Positions 25,174-41,169 of a stretch of DNA of 64,000 nt are shown here, piece after piece (within the stretch, counting starts at the first letter, position 1; each line of letters begins with the position of its first letter). The stretch is from Streptomyces sp. TRM68416. Its GTDB lineage: Bacteria; Actinomycetota; Actinomycetes; Streptomycetales; Streptomycetaceae. Location: contig NZ_JACVWU010000003.1 in NCBI RefSeq assembly GCF_014596915.1, positions 62,001 to 126,000 of the forward strand, in the 5' to 3' direction. The notes beneath the pieces were generated by a model, which had not been told where the DNA came from, did not search any database, and worked only from the letters and a program-made list of their open reading frames with translations. Made by a program: the position numbers and the translations under genes.

Positions 25174-25289
25174 TGGGGCCTCCTGTTGGTCTCGGTCTTA
25201 GGTGTGGGGGGAGAAGAGCCGTACTGCCGCAGATGCTGGGCCGTGTCGGTTGAGGTTCACTCGGGTCTGCCTCGCGGTGTCCGCGCCGG

Positions 25290-26054
25290 TCACCCGGCCT
25301 GCCCGGCCCGGGAGGCGGTGCCACGGGCCGCGGGGGAGCGCCGGGGCTGCTCGGCGAACCGGGTCAGCCGGGCGGACAGGGCGGCCCTGAACTCCGGCTC
25401 CTGGAGGAAGAAGTGGCCGGCGTCGACCAGCGTGAAGTCGAAGACGCCGGTGGTGATCCTGGACCAGGCGGCCACGGACGCCGGGTCGGTCAGCACGTCC
25501 TTGCGCCCGGCGAAGGAGGCCACGGGCACCGCGAGCCGCGGACCGGGCGCGTGCGTGTACGTCTCGACGACCTTCAGGTCGGCCCGGATCGCCGGCAGGT
25601 AGAACCGCAGCAGCTCCGGCTCGGCGAGCAGCGCCTCCGGCAGGCCGCCGATCCGCTGCAGCCCGTGCACGAAGCCGTCGTCGGGCAGATGGTGGAACGG
25701 GCGGTGGGAGAGCGGCTCCGTGGGGCCGTTGCGGCCGGAGACCAGCAGCAGCTCCGGCGGGGTGCCCAGGGTGGTCAGGGCGCGGGCGGCCTCGTAGCCG
25801 AGGAGCGCGCCGAAGCTGTGGCCGTAGAGCGCGTACGGCCCCTCCCGCTGCTCGCCGACGAGCCGCACCACCTCGTCGATCAGCGGGGCCAGGCCGTGCA
25901 GCAGGGGTTCGCGCACCCGGGTTCCGTGGCCCGGGAGTTCGAGCGGGACCAGCCTGACGCGGTCGGGCAGGTCCGCCGCCAGACGGATGTAGGGGTGCGC
26001 GCTGCCGCCGGCGTGCGCCAGGCAGAAGAGAGTGAGGGCGGGTTCGCTGGTCAC
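25290..26054 (-). CDS. Type II thioesterase
   Basis: About 254 residues, alpha/beta hydrolase fold. FCLAHAGGSAHPY near the start, the nucleophile elbow LYGHSFGALLGYE (Ser about residue 93) and the C-terminal GHFF with the catalytic His are all present. Free-standing TEs of this kind usually remove misprimed groups from carrier proteins; PltG of pyoluteorin biosynthesis is a similar discrete TE. Here PKS2 ends in a reductase domain, so this enzyme is more likely an editor than the release enzyme. GTG start at 26054 with GGAAGGAAG upstream. It heads the minus-strand TE-PCP-halogenase unit. Confidence 0.88.
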   Translation of the reverse strand: MTSEPALTLFCLAHAGGSAHPYIRLAADLPDRVRLVPLELPGHGTRVREPLLHGLAPLIDEVVRLVGEQREGPYALYGHSFGALLGYEAARALTTLGTPPELLLVSGRNGPTEPLSHRPFHHLPDDGFVHGLQRIGGLPEALLAEPELLRFYLPAIRADLKVVETYTHAPGPRLAVPVASFAGRKDVLTDPASVAAWSRITTGVFDFTLVDAGHFFLQEPEFRAALSARLTRFAEQPRRSPAARGTASRAGQAG

Positions 26055-26409
26055 GGAGTGCTTCCTTCCGCGGTCGGACGGATGTCGGCTCTGACTGGTT
26101 CGACCGGGATCGCAACAGGATCCGCTCAAGCCGCCGTCGACAGGGGTTCGAGACCGGACGCCCGGCGTCCGTTCCGGGCTGGCCGGAATGCGGCGGTCGG
26201 CGGATGCGTGAACGGGCAGGCCGGACGCCCGGTTCGACGGGCCGGACGTGTCCCGGTGCCGGCACCCCGCCGAGGCGAAGCCCGGTTTCCTCCGGTCACG
26301 CCCTCCCGGTCACGGCCCGGAGGCGGCCGTCCGCAGTTCTCTCTAGGGCGCCTTGAGTCCGTCTCCCTACCGTCGCTTTCGGCCGCACTTGAGGATGAGA
26401 GGTGCCACG
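26055..26409. promoter_or_regulatory. Divergent promoter region between TE unit and PKS unit
   Basis: About 355 bp separate the minus-strand TE-PCP-halogenase genes from the plus-strand ACP-PKS genes. It should contain two outward promoters. I see GC-rich inverted motifs but no confident -35/-10 or SARP heptamer repeats. Confidence 0.4.
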
Positions 26410-26695
26410 GTGAGCGGACCTGCGAGGGAGATCACCCCAGAAGCGGTGGAGAACTGGCTGGTGGAGCAGATTGCCCAACGGACCCTGCTGCCCCCGGCGA
26501 TGGTGTCGGTCCACCTGTGCTTCGACGAGTTCGACATCGATTCCGCGGACAGCCTGGTGATCGCCACGGCCCTGGCGGAGTGGCTCGGCGACGAGGTGGA
26601 CCCGCGTGCCCTCGTCCGGCATCCGACGATCCGGTCGCTCGCCGGATACCTGGCCGGCCGGCGGCAGCAGCTCACAATGGGAGGAACAGCGGTCC

Positions 26696-26703
<8 letters not shown>
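26410..26703 (+). CDS. Discrete acyl carrier protein preceding PKS1
   Basis: About 97 residues. FDIDSADSLVIATALAEWLG carries the likely phosphopantetheine Ser (about residue 48), and VRHPTIRSLAGYLAGR is the normal ACP C-terminus. The site is atypical: DSADSL instead of GxDSL, with two candidate Ser residues. I prefer the GTG at 26410 with GAGAGG eight nt upstream; an in-frame ATG lies at 26395. Its stop overlaps the PKS1 start by 8 nt, so it is co-translated with PKS1. It may be a shuttle passing the pyrrolyl or FAAL-derived acyl starter to PKS1. Confidence 0.75.
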
Positions 26704-32683
<5,980 letters not shown>

Positions 32684-32685
32684 CC

Positions 32686-35600
32686 ATGACGACCCCGGAC
32701 TACCGGGCCAAACTCGTCGAAGCCGTCCGCACCATCGAAAAGCTCCAGACCCAGCTGACGAAGACCCGCAGCCGGACCCTGGACGAGCCGATCGCCGTCA
32801 TCGGCGTCGGCTGCCGGCTGCCGGGCGGCGCCGACGGACCCGAGTCGCTGTGGCGGATGCTGGCCGACGGCACCGACACCATCCGGGAGTTCCCGGCGGA
32901 GCGCGGCGACGCGCAGGCGGTCTTCGACGACGACCCCGACCAGCCCGGCAAGGCGTACGTCACCCAGGGCGGCTTCCTCGACGAGCGCGTCGACCTGTTC
33001 GAGCCGGGCGTGTTCGGCATCTCGCCGCGCGAGGCCGTCGGCATGGACCCGCAGCAGCGGCTCACGCTGGAGGTGGCCTGGGAGGCCCTGGAGCGGGCCG
33101 GCTACGCCCCCGACCGGCTGACCGGCAGCGCCACCGGCGTCTACTTCGGTGTCTCCACCACCGACTACGCCCGGCTCCGGCAGAGCGAGGGCGACATCCG
33201 GGACGTCGACGCCTACCAGCTCGTCGGCGAGCCCAGCTTCGTCGCCGGCCGGATCTCCTACACCCTCGGTCTGATGGGACCGAGCAAGGTCGTCGACACG
33301 ACCTGCTCCTCGTCCCTGGTCGCACTGCACGAGGCCTGCCAGGACCTGCGCACCGGCGAGTGCGACATGGCGCTGGCCGGCGGGGTGAACCTGATGCTCT
33401 CCCCGTACGGCTTCGTGATGATGAGCAAGTTCGGCGGGCTCTCCCCGGACGGCCGCTGCAAGACCTTCGACGCGGGCGCCAACGGGTACGTGCGCGGCGA
33501 GGGTGCCGGTGTCGTCGTCCTCAAGCGCTGGTCCGACGCCCAGCGCGACGGCGACCCGGTGCTCGCCCTGGTGCGCGGCTCGGCCGTCAACCACGACGGG
33601 CGCAGCAGCGGTCTGACCGTGCCCAACCCGGCCGCCCAGCAGGGCGTCATCCGGGGCGCCCTGGAGCAGGCGGGCATCGCCCCCGGCGACGTGGACTACG
33701 TGGAGGCGCACGGCACCGGCACCGCGCTCGGCGACCCGATCGAGCTGCGCGCCCTGGAGGCCGTCATCGGCCGCAACCGGCCCGCGGGAAGCCCGCTGAA
33801 GGTCGGCTCGATCAAGACCAACATCGGACACCTGGAGTCGGCGGCCGGCATCGCGGGCGTCCTGAAGCTGGTCCTCGCCCTCCAGCACGGCGAACTGCCG
33901 CCGCACCTGCACTTCAACGACCCCAACCCGAACGTCGACTGGGGCAAGCTGCACATCGAGGTCACCAAGGACGGCGGCCCCTGGGGCTCCACCGGCGACC
34001 GCCCCCGCATCGGCGGCATCAGCAGCTTCGGCGCGAGCGGCACCAATGCCCACGCCGTCATCAGCGCCGTACCGCAGAAGGCCGTGTCCGAGGCGGACGA
34101 CGGGCGGCCCGAGGTGCTGACGCTGTCCGCGAACTCCCCGCAGGGGCTCGCCGAGCTGGCCGGCCGGTACGGCTCCCATCTGCGCGTCACCTCCGACGCG
34201 CTCGCGGACGTCTGCTGGACCAGCCAGGTCGGCCGGTCCCGGCAGCGGCACGGTCTTGCCGTCACCGGCTCCACCGCCGGTGAACTCGCCGACACGCTGG
34301 AGGCGTTCGCGCGCGGCGAGCGGCTCTCCGGCGGGGTCACCGCCGAACTGCCCGTGCACAAGCACCGCAAGACGGCGTGGCTGTTCACGGGCCAGGGTTC
34401 CCAGTACGCCGGGATGGCGCGCGGGCTGGCCGACGAGCCCGCCTTCCGTGCTCCGTTCGACGAGGCCGCCGCCCTCTTCGACGAGCACCTGGAGCGCCCG
34501 CTGGCCTCCGTGGTCTGGCCGGAGGCCGGCGGGGACTCACCCGTCGACGACACCCGCTACACCCAGCCGGCCCTGTTCGCCGTCGAGTACGCGCTCGCCC
34601 GCATGTGGCAGTCCTGGGGTCTGAGGCCCAGCGGGCTGCTCGGCCACAGCATCGGCGGCATCGTCGCCGCCTGCGTCGCGGGCGTCTTCGACCTGCCCGA
34701 CGCGGTACGGCTGGTCGCGGCCCGCGCCGCCCTGATGGCCGCGCTGCCGGCCGGCGGTGCGATGGCCGCCCTGGACTGCGACGAGGCAACGGCCCGCGCG
34801 GCGATCGCCGGCTACCGCGACACCGTGTCGCTGGCCGGGGTCAACGGCCCCTCCAGCGTGGTGATCTCGGGTGCCGCGGCCGACGTGGACGCGGTGCGCA
34901 CGGCGCTGGAACGGCGCGGCACGCGCACCACCCGGCTGACCGTCAGCCACGCCTTCCACTCCCCGCTGCTGGCGCCGATGCTGGCGGACTTCCGCGAGGT
35001 CGCCGAGTCGCTGACCTACCGCATGCCGACCCTGCCGCTGGTCTCCGACCACACCGGCCGCCCCTGGACCGCCGAGGACAGCGGGCCGGAGTACTGGGTG
35101 CGGCACGCGGCCGGCACCGTGCGCTTCCACGACGGCCTCACCGCCCTGCACGCCGAGGGCGCCCGTACCTTCCTGGAGATCGGCCCCGCCCCGGTGCTCA
35201 GCGGCATCGGGGAGCGCACCGGCCTGGACGGCGACTGCACCTTCGTGCCGTCGCTGTACCGGCCGAGGGCCGGCGCACCCGAGGACCGCACCGCCGTCCA
35301 GCGGGCGCTGGGTCTGCTGCATCTGCGCGGCGAGACCGTGGACTGGACGGCGGTGCACTCGGGTTCCGGCCGCACTCCTCGACGCGTGGCCCTGCCGGTC
35401 ACCCCGTGGCACGGCGACCGGTACTGGTACGAGCCGCGCCGGGAGACCGCCCCGAAGGCCAGCGGCGTCCGGCTGCCGCACATCGGGGTACGGCTGCACA
35501 GCGCCGTACCCACCTACGAACTCCAGCTGGACGACCCGAACTGGGACCGCCACGCGCGCACCGGCTCGGACGGCTTCCGCTTCCTGCCCGTCGGCTCGCT

Positions 35601-38600
35601 GGGCCGGGTGGCGCGGGAGGCGGCCGGGGACGCGCTCGGCGGCGCGTGGAGCTGCATCGAGAAGCTCGACGTCCGGCAGCGCATCCCGATGAACCGCGAC
35701 GGCCGGGTGCTCCAGATCACCGTCACCACGGACGACGACGGCTGCGCGATCGTCGACCTGCTCAGCCAGAGTCCGGCCGAGGCGGCCGCGGGAGCGCCCT
35801 GGACGCTGCACGCGCACTCCGTGCTGCGGCGCCGGGCGAGCACCCGCTCACGCCACTCCGGCGGCACCGCGCCGACCCTCGCCGGGCACGAGTACGGCGA
35901 CGAACTCCACTACGAGACGGCCTCGTTGTCGGACGCCCTGATCGGGTCCGTCATCTCCGCGCACCGCGGCGACGCGGGTGTGCTGGTCGCCCTCGACCAG
36001 GACAGCGGCGAACTGGCCGACCACGCCGTGGCGGTCTTCGACGCGGCCGTCGCCGCGCTCTCCTGGGACGCGGGCCTGACCGAGGCGGGCTTCACCCGCC
36101 GGGTCGTCGAGGCCACGCTCGACTCGCTGCACAACGCCCGGTACGTGCGCGCCATCGCCCAGCCCGGCAAGGAGCCCGGCACGGCCTGCGGCAGCATCGA
36201 CCTGTTCGCCGAGGACGGCGCCTACCTGGGCGGCATCCGCGAACTCCAGGTCGTCGGCGAACCGGCGACGGCCGCGGCCGCCCCGGCGCCCTGGCGGCAC
36301 CCGGAGGAGCTGCTGACCCGGCTGGAGTGGCAGGAGAGCGAACCGGCCCCCGCCGAGCCGGAGTTGTCCGGCCAGGGCTGGCTGCTGATCCCCGACCGCA
36401 CCGGCACCGCACGCCGGCTGGCGACGGCGCTGCGGGCCCGCGGCGCGCACTGCCGGATCGAGGAGTCCGGCGCGCCGGACCTCGACGACTGGCTGCGCGG
36501 GCTGCCCGAAGGGGTCACCCCGCACCGGGTGGTGCTGATGACCGGCCTGGACGCGCCGCGCCCGGACGCCGCCGACGCCGAGTCGCTCACCGCGTTCCGG
36601 GACCGCGCCGAACTGGCCGCCGTCGCCCTGGTCCAGGGCCTGACGGCCCGGTCGGCCTGCACCAGGACCGGGCTCAGCCTGGTCACCCGCGGGGCCGTGC
36701 CCGCGCTGCCGGAGCAGGGCGTGCCCCAGCCGTTCGCCGGAACGCTGTGGGGACTCGGCCGGGTGGTCGCGCTGGAGCACCCCGAGCACTGGGCCGGCGC
36801 GGTCGACCTCGACCCGGAGGCCGGGGAGAGCGACGAGGGCGCGGCGCTGGCCGACGCGCTCGCCGACACCGCGGCCGAGGACCAGCAGGCGCTGCGCGGC
36901 GGCGGCCGCCGGGTGGCCCGGCTGGTGAAGCTGACGCTCACCGAGGAGGAACTGCGGCGCAGGCCGCGCATCGACCGCTCGGGCACGTATCTGATCACGG
37001 GCGCGTTCGGCGGCATCGGCCAGGTGCTGGCCCGGAACCTGGCCGAACACGGCGCGGGCAAAATCGTTCTCCTCGGCCGTACGCCGCTGCCGCCCCGTCG
37101 GCAGTGGAACGACCCGACCCTCACCGGTTCCGTGCGCGAACGCGTCGACTTCGTGACGTCGCTGGAGGCGACCGGGGTACTGGTCGAGGTGGTGGCCGCC
37201 GACGTTTGCGACGTCGAGGAGATGCTGCCGGTGATGCAGGGTCTGGCGACCGGTCTGATGCCGCTGCGCGGGGTGATCCACGCGGCGGGCACCTCCGTAC
37301 CGCAGTTCCTGCGGGACATCCCGGTCTCCGATCCGCAGGACTACGACGCGGTGTGGCGACCCAAGATCGTCGGCGGCTGGCTGATGCACCAGCTGACCGA
37401 GGGGCTCGAGCTCGACTTCTTCCTGGGCTTCTCCTCGATCGCCGCCACCTGGGGCTCGCAGCACCTGACCAGCTACGCCGCCGCCAACTCCTTCCTCGAC
37501 GCGCTCGCCGAGTACCGCAAGGCGCAGGGGCTGGCCGCGCTGACGGTCAGCTGGGGCCCGTGGGAGCTGGCGTCCAACCTGTTCGGCGCGGACGTCCTGG
37601 AGTTCCTGACCTCCACCGGTCTGCGCACGCTGTCCGCCCCGCAGTGCCTGCGGCTGCTGGACGCGCTGCTCGCCGGGGACGCGCCGCAGGCCGTGGTCTG
37701 CGCCGCCGACTGGTCGGTGTACAAGCCGGTCATGGAGGCGCGGGCGGACCGGCCCGTGCTGCGGACCGTCGAGATCGACGAGGGCACCGGCGGCGGCACC
37801 TCCACGGCGGTGCTCCAGGCCCTGGAGGGCGCCGCCCCGGCCGGGCGGGCGACCGTGCTGACGGGCTATCTCCAGCAAGTGCTGGGCGAGGTGCTCGCGG
37901 TGCCGCCGGAGACGGTGGTGCCGGAGGCGGACGTGATGTCGCACGGCCTGGACTCGCTGATGGTGATGGAGGTCGTCAAGCGCTGCAAGGGCGATCTGGG
38001 CATCAGCGTGCGGCCGGGACAGTTCTTCGAGCGGACCACGCTGGAGGACTGGGTGCGGCTGCTCGACACCGAGTTGGGCGGCGACGGGGAGGGCACGCCG
38101 CAGCCGGCCGCGGACATGACGGAACCGGAGCTCATCGCCGCGGACGTCGCGCTCGACCCGGCCATCGTGCCGGCCGGCCCGGTCGGCGACGGCTACACCG
38201 ACCCGCACCATGTGCTGCTCACCGGCGCCACCGGCTTCCTCGGCGCCTACCTCCTGGACGAGCTGCTCGCCACCACCGGGGCCGTCGTGCACTGCCTGGT
38301 CCGGTGCGACGAACCGGCGGCGGGCCTGGCCCGGGTCCGGCAGAACCTGGAGCAGTACCTCCCCTGGCGCGAGGACGCCGAGAAGCGGATCAGGGTCGTG
38401 CCCGGTGACCTCGCCAAGCCGCGACTGGGCCTGTCGCAGGAGGACTTCGAGCGGCTGGCCGGTTCGCTGGACGCCGTCTACCACAACGGCGCCTGGGTCA
38501 ACTTCTCCTACACCTACGACCAGTTGCGCGCCGCGAACCTGGGCGGCACCGAGGAGATCCTGCGCCTGGCCTGCGCGGGCCCGCGGCAGATCCCGGTGTC

Positions 38601-39342
38601 GTACGTGTCGACGTACGGCATCTGGGGCATCCCCGCCGACGGCCGGAGCGTGATCGCCGAGGACGACGACATCATGGGTGCCGGCAAGCTGGTGACCGGC
38701 TATGTGCAGACCAAGTGGGCGGCGGAGCTGCTGGTGCGCCAGGCGCAGGAGCGCGGCATCCCGGTCGATGTGCACCGGCCGGGCCGGGTGCTCGGCGACT
38801 CGCGCACCGGGGCCTGTCTGACCACGCACTTCACCACCCGGGTCATCAAGGGCTGTGTCCAGCTGGGCAAGGCTCCGGACCTCGATCTGGAGATCGAGAT
38901 GACCCCGGTCGACTACGTCACCTCGGCCCTGGTGCGGATCTCCGGGCAGCCGCACGCATTCGGGCGGACGTACCACCTCGTCAATCGCAAGAAGGCCGCT
39001 TTCAAGGAGCTGCTGCTGGCGATGGAGCGGTACGGCTGGGATTTCCGGACCGTCGCGGTGGAGGAGTGGTGGAGCACGCTCCAGGAGTCGTTCGCCGTGC
39101 AGGACAACGAACTCCACCCGGTGATGGGCGTGGTGGAGGAGTTCGTCGTGGGCGGCGAGGAGGCCATCGACTACGACGCCACGCACACCGTCCAGGCCCT
39201 GGAGGGCTCGGGGATCGCTTGTCCCCCGCTCGACGAGTCCCTGCTGTCGCTCTATTTCCGCTGGATGGTCCAAACGGGGTACTTGCCTGCGCCGTCGCGC
39301 GCGGAGAATAATTCATGGCAGGATGAATCCATCAACGGGTGA
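32686..39342 (+). CDS. Type I modular PKS 2: KS-AT-DH-like-KR-ACP-thioester reductase
   Basis: About 2218 residues. A short N-terminal docking helix ([20 protein letters not shown]) is followed by KS with Cys207 (DTTCSSS) and AT with Ser655 (GHSIGG) and HAFHS, which implies malonyl-CoA. A dehydratase-like double hot-dog region spans about 930-1190; it has His-x3-Gly but a longer gap to Pro than the usual HxxxGxxxxP. An active-looking KR follows from about 1434 ([20 protein letters not shown]). ACP Ser1757 (GLDSLM) comes next, then a C-terminal thioester reductase from about 1841 ([15 protein letters not shown]). The TR should release the chain reductively with NAD(P)H as an aldehyde or alcohol, unlike the TE-type release in related pyrrole pathways. 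Confidence 0.93.
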   Translation: MTTPDYRAKLVEAVRTIEKLQTQLTKTRSRTLDEPIAVIGVGCRLPGGADGPESLWRMLADGTDTIREFPAERGDAQAVFDDDPDQPGKAYVTQGGFLDERVDLFEPGVFGISPREAVGMDPQQRLTLEVAWEALERAGYAPDRLTGSATGVYFGVSTTDYARLRQSEGDIRDVDAYQLVGEPSFVAGRISYTLGLMGPSKVVDTTCSSSLVALHEACQDLRTGECDMALAGGVNLMLSPYGFVMMSKFGGLSPDGRCKTFDAGANGYVRGEGAGVVVLKRWSDAQRDGDPVLALVRGSAVNHDGRSSGLTVPNPAAQQGVIRGALEQAGIAPGDVDYVEAHGTGTALGDPIELRALEAVIGRNRPAGSPLKVGSIKTNIGHLESAAGIAGVLKLVLALQHGELPPHLHFNDPNPNVDWGKLHIEVTKDGGPWGSTGDRPRIGGISSFGASGTNAHAVISAVPQKAVSEADDGRPEVLTLSANSPQGLAELAGRYGSHLRVTSDALADVCWTSQVGRSRQRHGLAVTGSTAGELADTLEAFARGERLSGGVTAELPVHKHRKTAWLFTGQGSQYAGMARGLADEPAFRAPFDEAAALFDEHLERPLASVVWPEAGGDSPVDDTRYTQPALFAVEYALARMWQSWGLRPSGLLGHSIGGIVAACVAGVFDLPDAVRLVAARAALMAALPAGGAMAALDCDEATARAAIAGYRDTVSLAGVNGPSSVVISGAAADVDAVRTALERRGTRTTRLTVSHAFHSPLLAPMLADFREVAESLTYRMPTLPLVSDHTGRPWTAEDSGPEYWVRHAAGTVRFHDGLTALHAEGARTFLEIGPAPVLSGIGERTGLDGDCTFVPSLYRPRAGAPEDRTAVQRALGLLHLRGETVDWTAVHSGSGRTPRRVALPVTPWHGDRYWYEPRRETAPKASGVRLPHIGVRLHSAVPTYELQLDDPNWDRHARTGSDGFRFLPVGSLGRVAREAAGDALGGAWSCIEKLDVRQRIPMNRDGRVLQITVTTDDDGCAIVDLLSQSPAEAAAGAPWTLHAHSVLRRRASTRSRHSGGTAPTLAGHEYGDELHYETASLSDALIGSVISAHRGDAGVLVALDQDSGELADHAVAVFDAAVAALSWDAGLTEAGFTRRVVEATLDSLHNARYVRAIAQPGKEPGTACGSIDLFAEDGAYLGGIRELQVVGEPATAAAAPAPWRHPEELLTRLEWQESEPAPAEPELSGQGWLLIPDRTGTARRLATALRARGAHCRIEESGAPDLDDWLRGLPEGVTPHRVVLMTGLDAPRPDAADAESLTAFRDRAELAAVALVQGLTARSACTRTGLSLVTRGAVPALPEQGVPQPFAGTLWGLGRVVALEHPEHWAGAVDLDPEAGESDEGAALADALADTAAEDQQALRGGGRRVARLVKLTLTEEELRRRPRIDRSGTYLITGAFGGIGQVLARNLAEHGAGKIVLLGRTPLPPRRQWNDPTLTGSVRERVDFVTSLEATGVLVEVVAADVCDVEEMLPVMQGLATGLMPLRGVIHAAGTSVPQFLRDIPVSDPQDYDAVWRPKIVGGWLMHQLTEGLELDFFLGFSSIAATWGSQHLTSYAAANSFLDALAEYRKAQGLAALTVSWGPWELASNLFGADVLEFLTSTGLRTLSAPQCLRLLDALLAGDAPQAVVCAADWSVYKPVMEARADRPVLRTVEIDEGTGGGTSTAVLQALEGAAPAGRATVLTGYLQQVLGEVLAVPPETVVPEADVMSHGLDSLMVMEVVKRCKGDLGISVRPGQFFERTTLEDWVRLLDTELGGDGEGTPQPAADMTEPELIAADVALDPAIVPAGPVGDGYTDPHHVLLTGATGFLGAYLLDELLATTGAVVHCLVRCDEPAAGLARVRQNLEQYLPWREDAEKRIRVVPGDLAKPRLGLSQEDFERLAGSLDAVYHNGAWVNFSYTYDQLRAANLGGTEEILRLACAGPRQIPVSYVSTYGIWGIPADGRSVIAEDDDIMGAGKLVTGYVQTKWAAELLVRQAQERGIPVDVHRPGRVLGDSRTGACLTTHFTTRVIKGCVQLGKAPDLDLEIEMTPVDYVTSALVRISGQPHAFGRTYHLVNRKKAAFKELLLAMERYGWDFRTVAVEEWWSTLQESFAVQDNELHPVMGVVEEFVVGGEEAIDYDATHTVQALEGSGIACPPLDESLLSLYFRWMVQTGYLPAPSRAENNSWQDESING

Positions 39343-39444
39343 ATTCTGTCGCGGTGAGTCCGCCGCCCTGGCGGGCGGGCCGTTCGGCCGAGCAACAGTC
39401 CCGCGCAAGGTCGCGGAACACGACGGAGAAAGGCATCTCCCCCC

Positions 39445-40956
39445 ATGACCACATCCGAAGACCGGGTCCCCGGCGGTACCGCCGTCGGAGCGGCCCCGTT
39501 AGCGAACCCCAAGCGTTGGACGGCCCTCGTCTTCATCTGCCTGGCGCAGCTGATGGTGGTTCTCGACATCACGATCGTGAACATCGCACTGCCGGAGATG
39601 CAGGCCGACCTGGCGTTCTCGAGCGAGAACCGGCAGTGGGTCGTCACTTCGTACACCCTGGCCTTCGGCAGCCTCCTGCTGCTCGGCGGCCGCATCGCGG
39701 ACTACACGGGCCGCAAGCGCGCCTTCGTGATCGCGCTGGCCGGCTTCGCCCTGGCCTCCTGCCTCGGCGGGGCGGCGGGCAACATCGAACTGCTGCTGAC
39801 CGCGCGTGCCCTCCAGGGCGTGTTCGGAGCCCTGCTCGCCCCGACCGCGCTCTCGCTGATCTCTGTCAACTTCACCGACCAGAAGGAACGGGCCAAGGCG
39901 TTCAGCATCTTCGGCGGCATCGTCGCCAGCGGCGCCGTCATCGGCCTGCTGCTCGGTGGTCTGCTCACCGAGTACCTGGACTGGCGCTGGTGCATGTACG
40001 TCAACGCACCGATCGCCGTGATCGCCGCGTTCGGTGTGCTGTACCTCGGTCCGGAGCAGCGTGCCGCGGTGCGGGCCAGGTTCGACATCCCCGGCGTGCT
40101 GCTGGTCACCAGCGGCCTCGTCAGCATCGTGTACGCGTGCAGCGAGGCCGAGTCCGAGGGCTGGGGCTCCGGCCTGGTGCTGGGCCTGTTCGCCCTCGGC
40201 GCGCTCCTGCTGCTGGCGTTCGTCGCGGTGGAGTCCCGCTCCAGCCACCCGCTGCTGCCGCTGCGGGTGATCACCGACCGTACCCGGGGCAGCGCCTACC
40301 TCGCGGTGGGCGTGGCAATGATCGCCATGCTCGGCGCGCTGTTCTTCCTGACCTTCTACCTCCAGCTGGTCAAGGGGTACTCGCCGGTGGAGACCGGACT
40401 GGCCTTCCTGCCGCTGCCGCTCGGCGTCGGCATGTTCGCCGGCGGGCTGTCCACCAAGCTGATCCCCAAGGCGCCGCCGCGTGCCCTGGTGGTGCCCGGC
40501 ATGCTCATCGCGTCCTGCGCGCTCTTCTGGCTGGCCGCGCTGGAGCCGGACTCCTCGTACTGGGCCATGGTCATGCCCGCCCTGTACATCCAGGGTGCCG
40601 GTATGGGTCTGGTGATCGCGCCCGCGATGAACTACGCCACCTACCGGATCGCCGACGAGGACGCGGGTGTGGCCTCCGGGTCCGTCAACACCGCACAGCA
40701 GATCGGCGGTTCCATCGGTACGGCGCTGCTCTCCACCCTGGCGGCGGACGCGGCCTCGGAGTACCTGGCCGAGCGCGCCGCGCAGGGCAAGGATCCGGCC
40801 GTGGTGCACGCGGCCATGACGGAAGGGTTCACCACGGCCTTCACCTGGGCCGCCGTGATCATGGTCTTCGGTGCGGTGATCATCGCCGCGCTGATGAACA
40901 CGCCGAAGCCCAACCCGGGTGAGGTCGAGGGATCGCCCATGGCCCACATGGGCTGA
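39445..40956 (+). CDS. DHA2-family (14-TM) MFS drug exporter
   Basis: About 503 residues. Hydrophobic segments fit 14 transmembrane helices of the EmrB/QacA DHA2 group. Motif A-like GGRIADYTGRKR follows TM2, DITIVNIALPEMQ is in TM1, and the motif C region (GAVIGLLLGGLLTEYLDWRW) is in TM5. It probably exports the finished product using the proton gradient and gives self-resistance. Start ATG at 39445. It follows PKS2 by 102 bp and is closed by a strong terminator, so it is probably co-transcribed with the PKS genes. Confidence 0.9.
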   Translation: MTTSEDRVPGGTAVGAAPLANPKRWTALVFICLAQLMVVLDITIVNIALPEMQADLAFSSENRQWVVTSYTLAFGSLLLLGGRIADYTGRKRAFVIALAGFALASCLGGAAGNIELLLTARALQGVFGALLAPTALSLISVNFTDQKERAKAFSIFGGIVASGAVIGLLLGGLLTEYLDWRWCMYVNAPIAVIAAFGVLYLGPEQRAAVRARFDIPGVLLVTSGLVSIVYACSEAESEGWGSGLVLGLFALGALLLLAFVAVESRSSHPLLPLRVITDRTRGSAYLAVGVAMIAMLGALFFLTFYLQLVKGYSPVETGLAFLPLPLGVGMFAGGLSTKLIPKAPPRALVVPGMLIASCALFWLAALEPDSSYWAMVMPALYIQGAGMGLVIAPAMNYATYRIADEDAGVASGSVNTAQQIGGSIGTALLSTLAADAASEYLAERAAQGKDPAVVHAAMTEGFTTAFTWAAVIMVFGAVIIAALMNTPKPNPGEVEGSPMAHMG

Positions 40957-40977
40957 CGGTTCGCTCGGCACCACCAG

Positions 40978-41026
40978 CGCGACGGCCGGCTCCGCCCCTC
41001 CGGGCGGAGTCCGGTCGTCGCGTTTT
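40978..41026 (+). terminator. Rho-independent terminator after the MFS gene
   Basis: A 20-bp stem (CGCGACGGCCGGCTCCGCCC with a nearly perfect complement at 41002-41022), a short loop and a TTTT tract. Confidence 0.88.
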
Positions 41027-41169
41027 CCGTCTGCCCGCACGGCTCCGACCGGCCGTGGACACGAGCCCCGCGGCCGGTCCAGTTGGCCCCGATTCGCACG
41101 TGAGTGGAGCTTGAGCCTCTGGCCATAGGTTGGCCGGAACGGATGCCCGGATCGACCAAGGAGAGGCTC

